DNA from: Aeromonas caviae
Lineage (GTDB): Bacteria; Pseudomonadota; Gammaproteobacteria; Enterobacterales; Aeromonadaceae
NCBI RefSeq assembly: GCF_000819785.1
Contig: NZ_CDBK01000014.1
Location: 1-64,000 of the forward strand
Direction of reading: 5' to 3'
DNA length: 64,000 nucleotides
Shown here: positions 61,897 to 64,000 of the stretch, piece after piece
How positions within the stretch are numbered: the first letter of the stretch is position 1
Layout: each line of letters opens with the position of its first letter
The notes under the pieces: generated by a model
What the model saw: the letters and a program-made list of their open reading frames with translations, nothing else
Database searches by the model: none
Told to the model about the DNA's origin: nothing
Translations under genes and position numbers: made by a program

Positions 61897-62331
61897 ATGT
61901 GCAATGACATGAAAGAGGACGTGCTGGAGGCGTCACTGCGGCAGACGGTTCGCGCTCAGTACCACTTTCGCGCCAGCGAACAGGGGCTGCTGGCCTGGGA
62001 TGTGCGCCGCTTGATCCGGCTGAGCCGCAACCTGCCGGTGCAGGCGGTGGCACTCGGCGAGATTGCCGAGCTTGACCGCAACCACTGGTACGGCCATGGC
62101 GACGCCACGCCCACGGTGCGCAGCGTGGTGGCGCATTGCCAGCTCATGATGGCGGCGGATCTCGCCTATCCCATCCTGCTGGACAGCGCCGGTCGGGTGA
62201 TGGATGGCATGCACCGGGTAGGCAAGGCGCTGATGCTGGGCCACAGCCATATCGAGGCGCGTCGTTTTGCTGTGGATCCTGCCCCCGATTACCAGGATTG
62301 CGACCCCGAGGCGTTGCCCTATGACGACTGA
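61897..62331 (+). CDS. ParB/sulfiredoxin-fold domain protein
   Basis: A 144-residue protein. The C-terminal half has a ParB-like core, YPILLDSAGRVMDGMHRVGKA, where the DGMHR stretch corresponds to the usual DGxHR box. The first 50 residues are helical. There is no DNA-binding HTH or parA partner. GAGGTGA before ATG 61897 sets the start. It lies between glyA and nrdR; the function is unknown. Confidence 0.7.
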   Translation: MCNDMKEDVLEASLRQTVRAQYHFRASEQGLLAWDVRRLIRLSRNLPVQAVALGEIAELDRNHWYGHGDATPTVRSVVAHCQLMMAADLAYPILLDSAGRVMDGMHRVGKALMLGHSHIEARRFAVDPAPDYQDCDPEALPYDD

Positions 62332-62465
62332 GTCCTGCCCGAAGGCCTGGCAGGTTGTCCCTTGTTTTCATGGGCTTTTACCGGCTCTGGATGGCCGTGT
62401 TACACTGGCCGGCCTAGCGCCAGCCCCCGGGGCCCGCGCCCATTTTCATCCACGCCGGAGGTCAG

Positions 62466-62915
62466 ATGCATTGCCCTTTCTGTAGTGCCGTTGATACCAA
62501 GGTGATCGATTCCCGTCTGGTGGCCGAGGGCCATCAGGTGCGCCGCCGTCGCGAATGCCTGCTCTGTCACGAGCGTTTTACTACCTTCGAAATGGCCGAA
62601 CTGGTCATGCCCCGCGTCATCAAGTCCAACGGCTCCCGCGAGCCCTTCAACGAAGACAAACTGCGGGCCGGCATTCTGCGGGCGCTGGAGAAGCGGCCGG
62701 TGAGCATGGAGGCCATCGAGAAGGCGGTCAACCACATCAAGTCCCGCCTGCGGGCCACCGGCGAGCGGGAGGTGGCCTCCCAATTGGTGGGCAATCTGGT
62801 GATGGATGAGCTCAAGAGCCTGGACAAGGTGGCCTACATCCGCTTTGCCTCCGTCTACCGCAGCTTTGAAGACATTCGCGAATTCGGGGAAGAGATCGCC
62901 AAGCTGGAGAAGTAA
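62466..62915 (+). CDS. nrdR: Transcriptional repressor NrdR
   Basis: A 149-residue repressor of ribonucleotide reductase genes. The N-terminal zinc ribbon ([17 protein letters not shown], then [17 protein letters not shown]) is followed by an ATP-cone ([20 protein letters not shown]) that senses ATP and dATP. It is ahead of ribD, the common nrdR-rib order. Confidence 0.97.
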   Translation: MHCPFCSAVDTKVIDSRLVAEGHQVRRRRECLLCHERFTTFEMAELVMPRVIKSNGSREPFNEDKLRAGILRALEKRPVSMEAIEKAVNHIKSRLRATGEREVASQLVGNLVMDELKSLDKVAYIRFASVYRSFEDIREFGEEIAKLEK

Positions 62916-63191
62916 CGCCGGCCTGCGGCTCCCTATGTGAATAAGAGAGGGCCTGCCGTTGCGGCAGCGCCAGTTGTTACACCAGTGAGACATCTAGATA
63001 GCGCATCGTTGCACTGGTGAAAAAGTATGAGGGCGTGCGGCCGCATCCTGCGATGTGTGTGCCCGTCGCCATGGCGTCAGATGCCATGGCCGATCTGCCC
63101 GAGAAGGCGTGCGGCAAGCGCGTACACCCTATTTTCTTGTCCCATCGGATGGCCGTGCCACGGGGACAGGTTGCTGGACACAGGAGCCCGG
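62916..63191 (+). other. Gap between nrdR and ribD
   Basis: 276 bp without a gene. Short inverted repeats (CCAGTG/CACTGG around 62980-63020) are visible. No terminator or FMN riboswitch was recognised. Confidence 0.35.
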
Positions 63192-64000
63192 ATGTTTAGT
63201 CAAGACGATTACCAATGGATGAGCCGGGCCCTCGAACTGGCCCGGCGCGGCCGTTACACCACGGCTCCCAACCCCTGCGTCGGCGCCGTGCTGGTGAAGG
63301 CCGGCGTGGTGGTGGGGGAGGGCTGGCACAAGCGGGCCGGTGAGCCCCATGCCGAGGTCTATGCCCTGCACGCGGCAGGGGAAGAGGCCCGCGGTGCCAC
63401 CGCCTATGTGACCCTGGAGCCCTGCTCCCATCATGGTCGCACGCCCCCCTGCGCCGAAGCGCTCATCAAGGCCGGGGTGACCCGGGTGGTCGCCGCCATG
63501 GTGGATCCCAATCCCCAGGTGGGCGGGCGTGGCCTGCGGATGCTCTCCGAGGCGGGGATCAAGACCGATTTCGGCCTGCTGGCCGCAGAAGCCGAGGCCC
63601 TCAATCCTGGTTTCTTCAAGCGGATGCGCACCGCGTTCCCGCTGGTGACGGTCAAGCTGGGGGCTAGCCTGGATGGTCGCACCGCCATGGCGAGTGGCGA
63701 GAGCCAGTGGATCACCTCTCCGGAGGCGCGCCGGGACGTGCAGCGGCTGCGGGCCCGTCACGATGCGGTGCTCTCCAGCGCCGAAACCGTGCTGGCGGAT
63801 GGCGCCTCCCTCACCGTGCGCTGGGACGAGCTGCCCCCCTCGGTCAAGGCGGTCTATCCCAAAGAGACCCTGCGCCAGCCGCTGCGGGTCATCGTGGATT
63901 CGCAAAACCGGCTCACCCCGGATCTGCCCCTGTTCCAGAGCGAGAGCCCGGTACTGCTGGCCCGCCACAAGGCATCCGGTGAGTGGCCCGCCTGGGTGCA
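63192..64000 (+). CDS. ribD: Riboflavin biosynthesis deaminase/reductase, N-terminal part
   Basis: Partial at the window end (about 269 residues seen). The deaminase domain has the zinc site HAEVYAL and PCSHHGRTPPCAEAL. The reductase domain begins at VTVKLGASLDGRTAMASGESQWIT. CAGGAG (63181-63186) supports ATG 63192. It catalyses the second and third steps of riboflavin synthesis from GTP. Confidence 0.96.
   Translation, partial: MFSQDDYQWMSRALELARRGRYTTAPNPCVGAVLVKAGVVVGEGWHKRAGEPHAEVYALHAAGEEARGATAYVTLEPCSHHGRTPPCAEALIKAGVTRVVAAMVDPNPQVGGRGLRMLSEAGIKTDFGLLAAEAEALNPGFFKRMRTAFPLVTVKLGASLDGRTAMASGESQWITSPEARRDVQRLRARHDAVLSSAETVLADGASLTVRWDELPPSVKAVYPKETLRQPLRVIVDSQNRLTPDLPLFQSESPVLLARHKASGEWPAWV

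Noticed and set aside
63017-63199. 60-codon plus-strand frame between nrdR and ribD
   Set aside because: No ribosome site, overlaps the ribD start and shows no protein-like features.

Overview
The window comes from a GC-rich gammaproteobacterium, most probably Aeromonas. The evidence is protein-level resemblance to E. coli and Vibrio housekeeping genes, the enterobacterial-type order accB-accC-yhdT-panF, prfB-lysS and nrdR-ribD, and a uniformly high-GC coding style. No phage, insertion sequence, CRISPR array, tRNA or rRNA was found. The window is a stretch of core chromosome with about 50 genes.

Layout. 1-8.8 kb: nitrate assimilation (3' end of nasA, cobA, an ANTAR antiterminator, a leader with an intrinsic terminator, nrtABC transporter, nirBD nitrite reductase). 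CobA supplies the siroheme precursor that NirB needs. 8.8-11 kb: pseudouridine catabolism (psuK with a fused DNA-binding domain, psuG). 11-16.7 kb: carbonic anhydrase, secreted nuclease, MogA, small unknowns, a split ThrE-type exporter (yjjP/yjjB) and folA. 17.6-21 kb: proVWX glycine betaine uptake. 21-25.4 kb: cysJIH sulfate assimilation. 25.5-29.2 kb: PhzF-like protein, lysS, and prfB with its programmed +1 frameshift. 29.4-44.3 kb: two chemoreceptors, gltS, ansA, a long-form GAPDH, a lipoprotein/Nudix pair, sppA, fadH, ydjA. 44.3-54.4 kb: the aroQ-accB-accC-yhdT-panF run, separated from prmA by a PTS permease and a LysR/dehydrogenase pair. 54.7-64 kb: acs, a GGDEF/EAL protein, a zinc-ribbon/TorD/membrane-protein cluster, glyA, a ParB-like protein, nrdR and the start of ribD.

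The most unusual signal is in the gaps. At six genes (nrtB, psuG, yjjP, the GAPDH gene, prmA, accC) the 3' end of the coding sequence, including the stop region, is repeated in tandem just downstream, once to five times and diverged to different degrees. A second signal is a pair of tandem, plus-strand small-RNA-like units at 46.24-46.51 kb. Each begins with a TTGGCACG sigma-54-type element and ends in its own one-directional terminator. A third is a similar small-RNA-like unit at 42.84-42.94 kb under a PurR/LacI-type palindrome. All calls were made by reading the sequence; no searches or folding programs were run.
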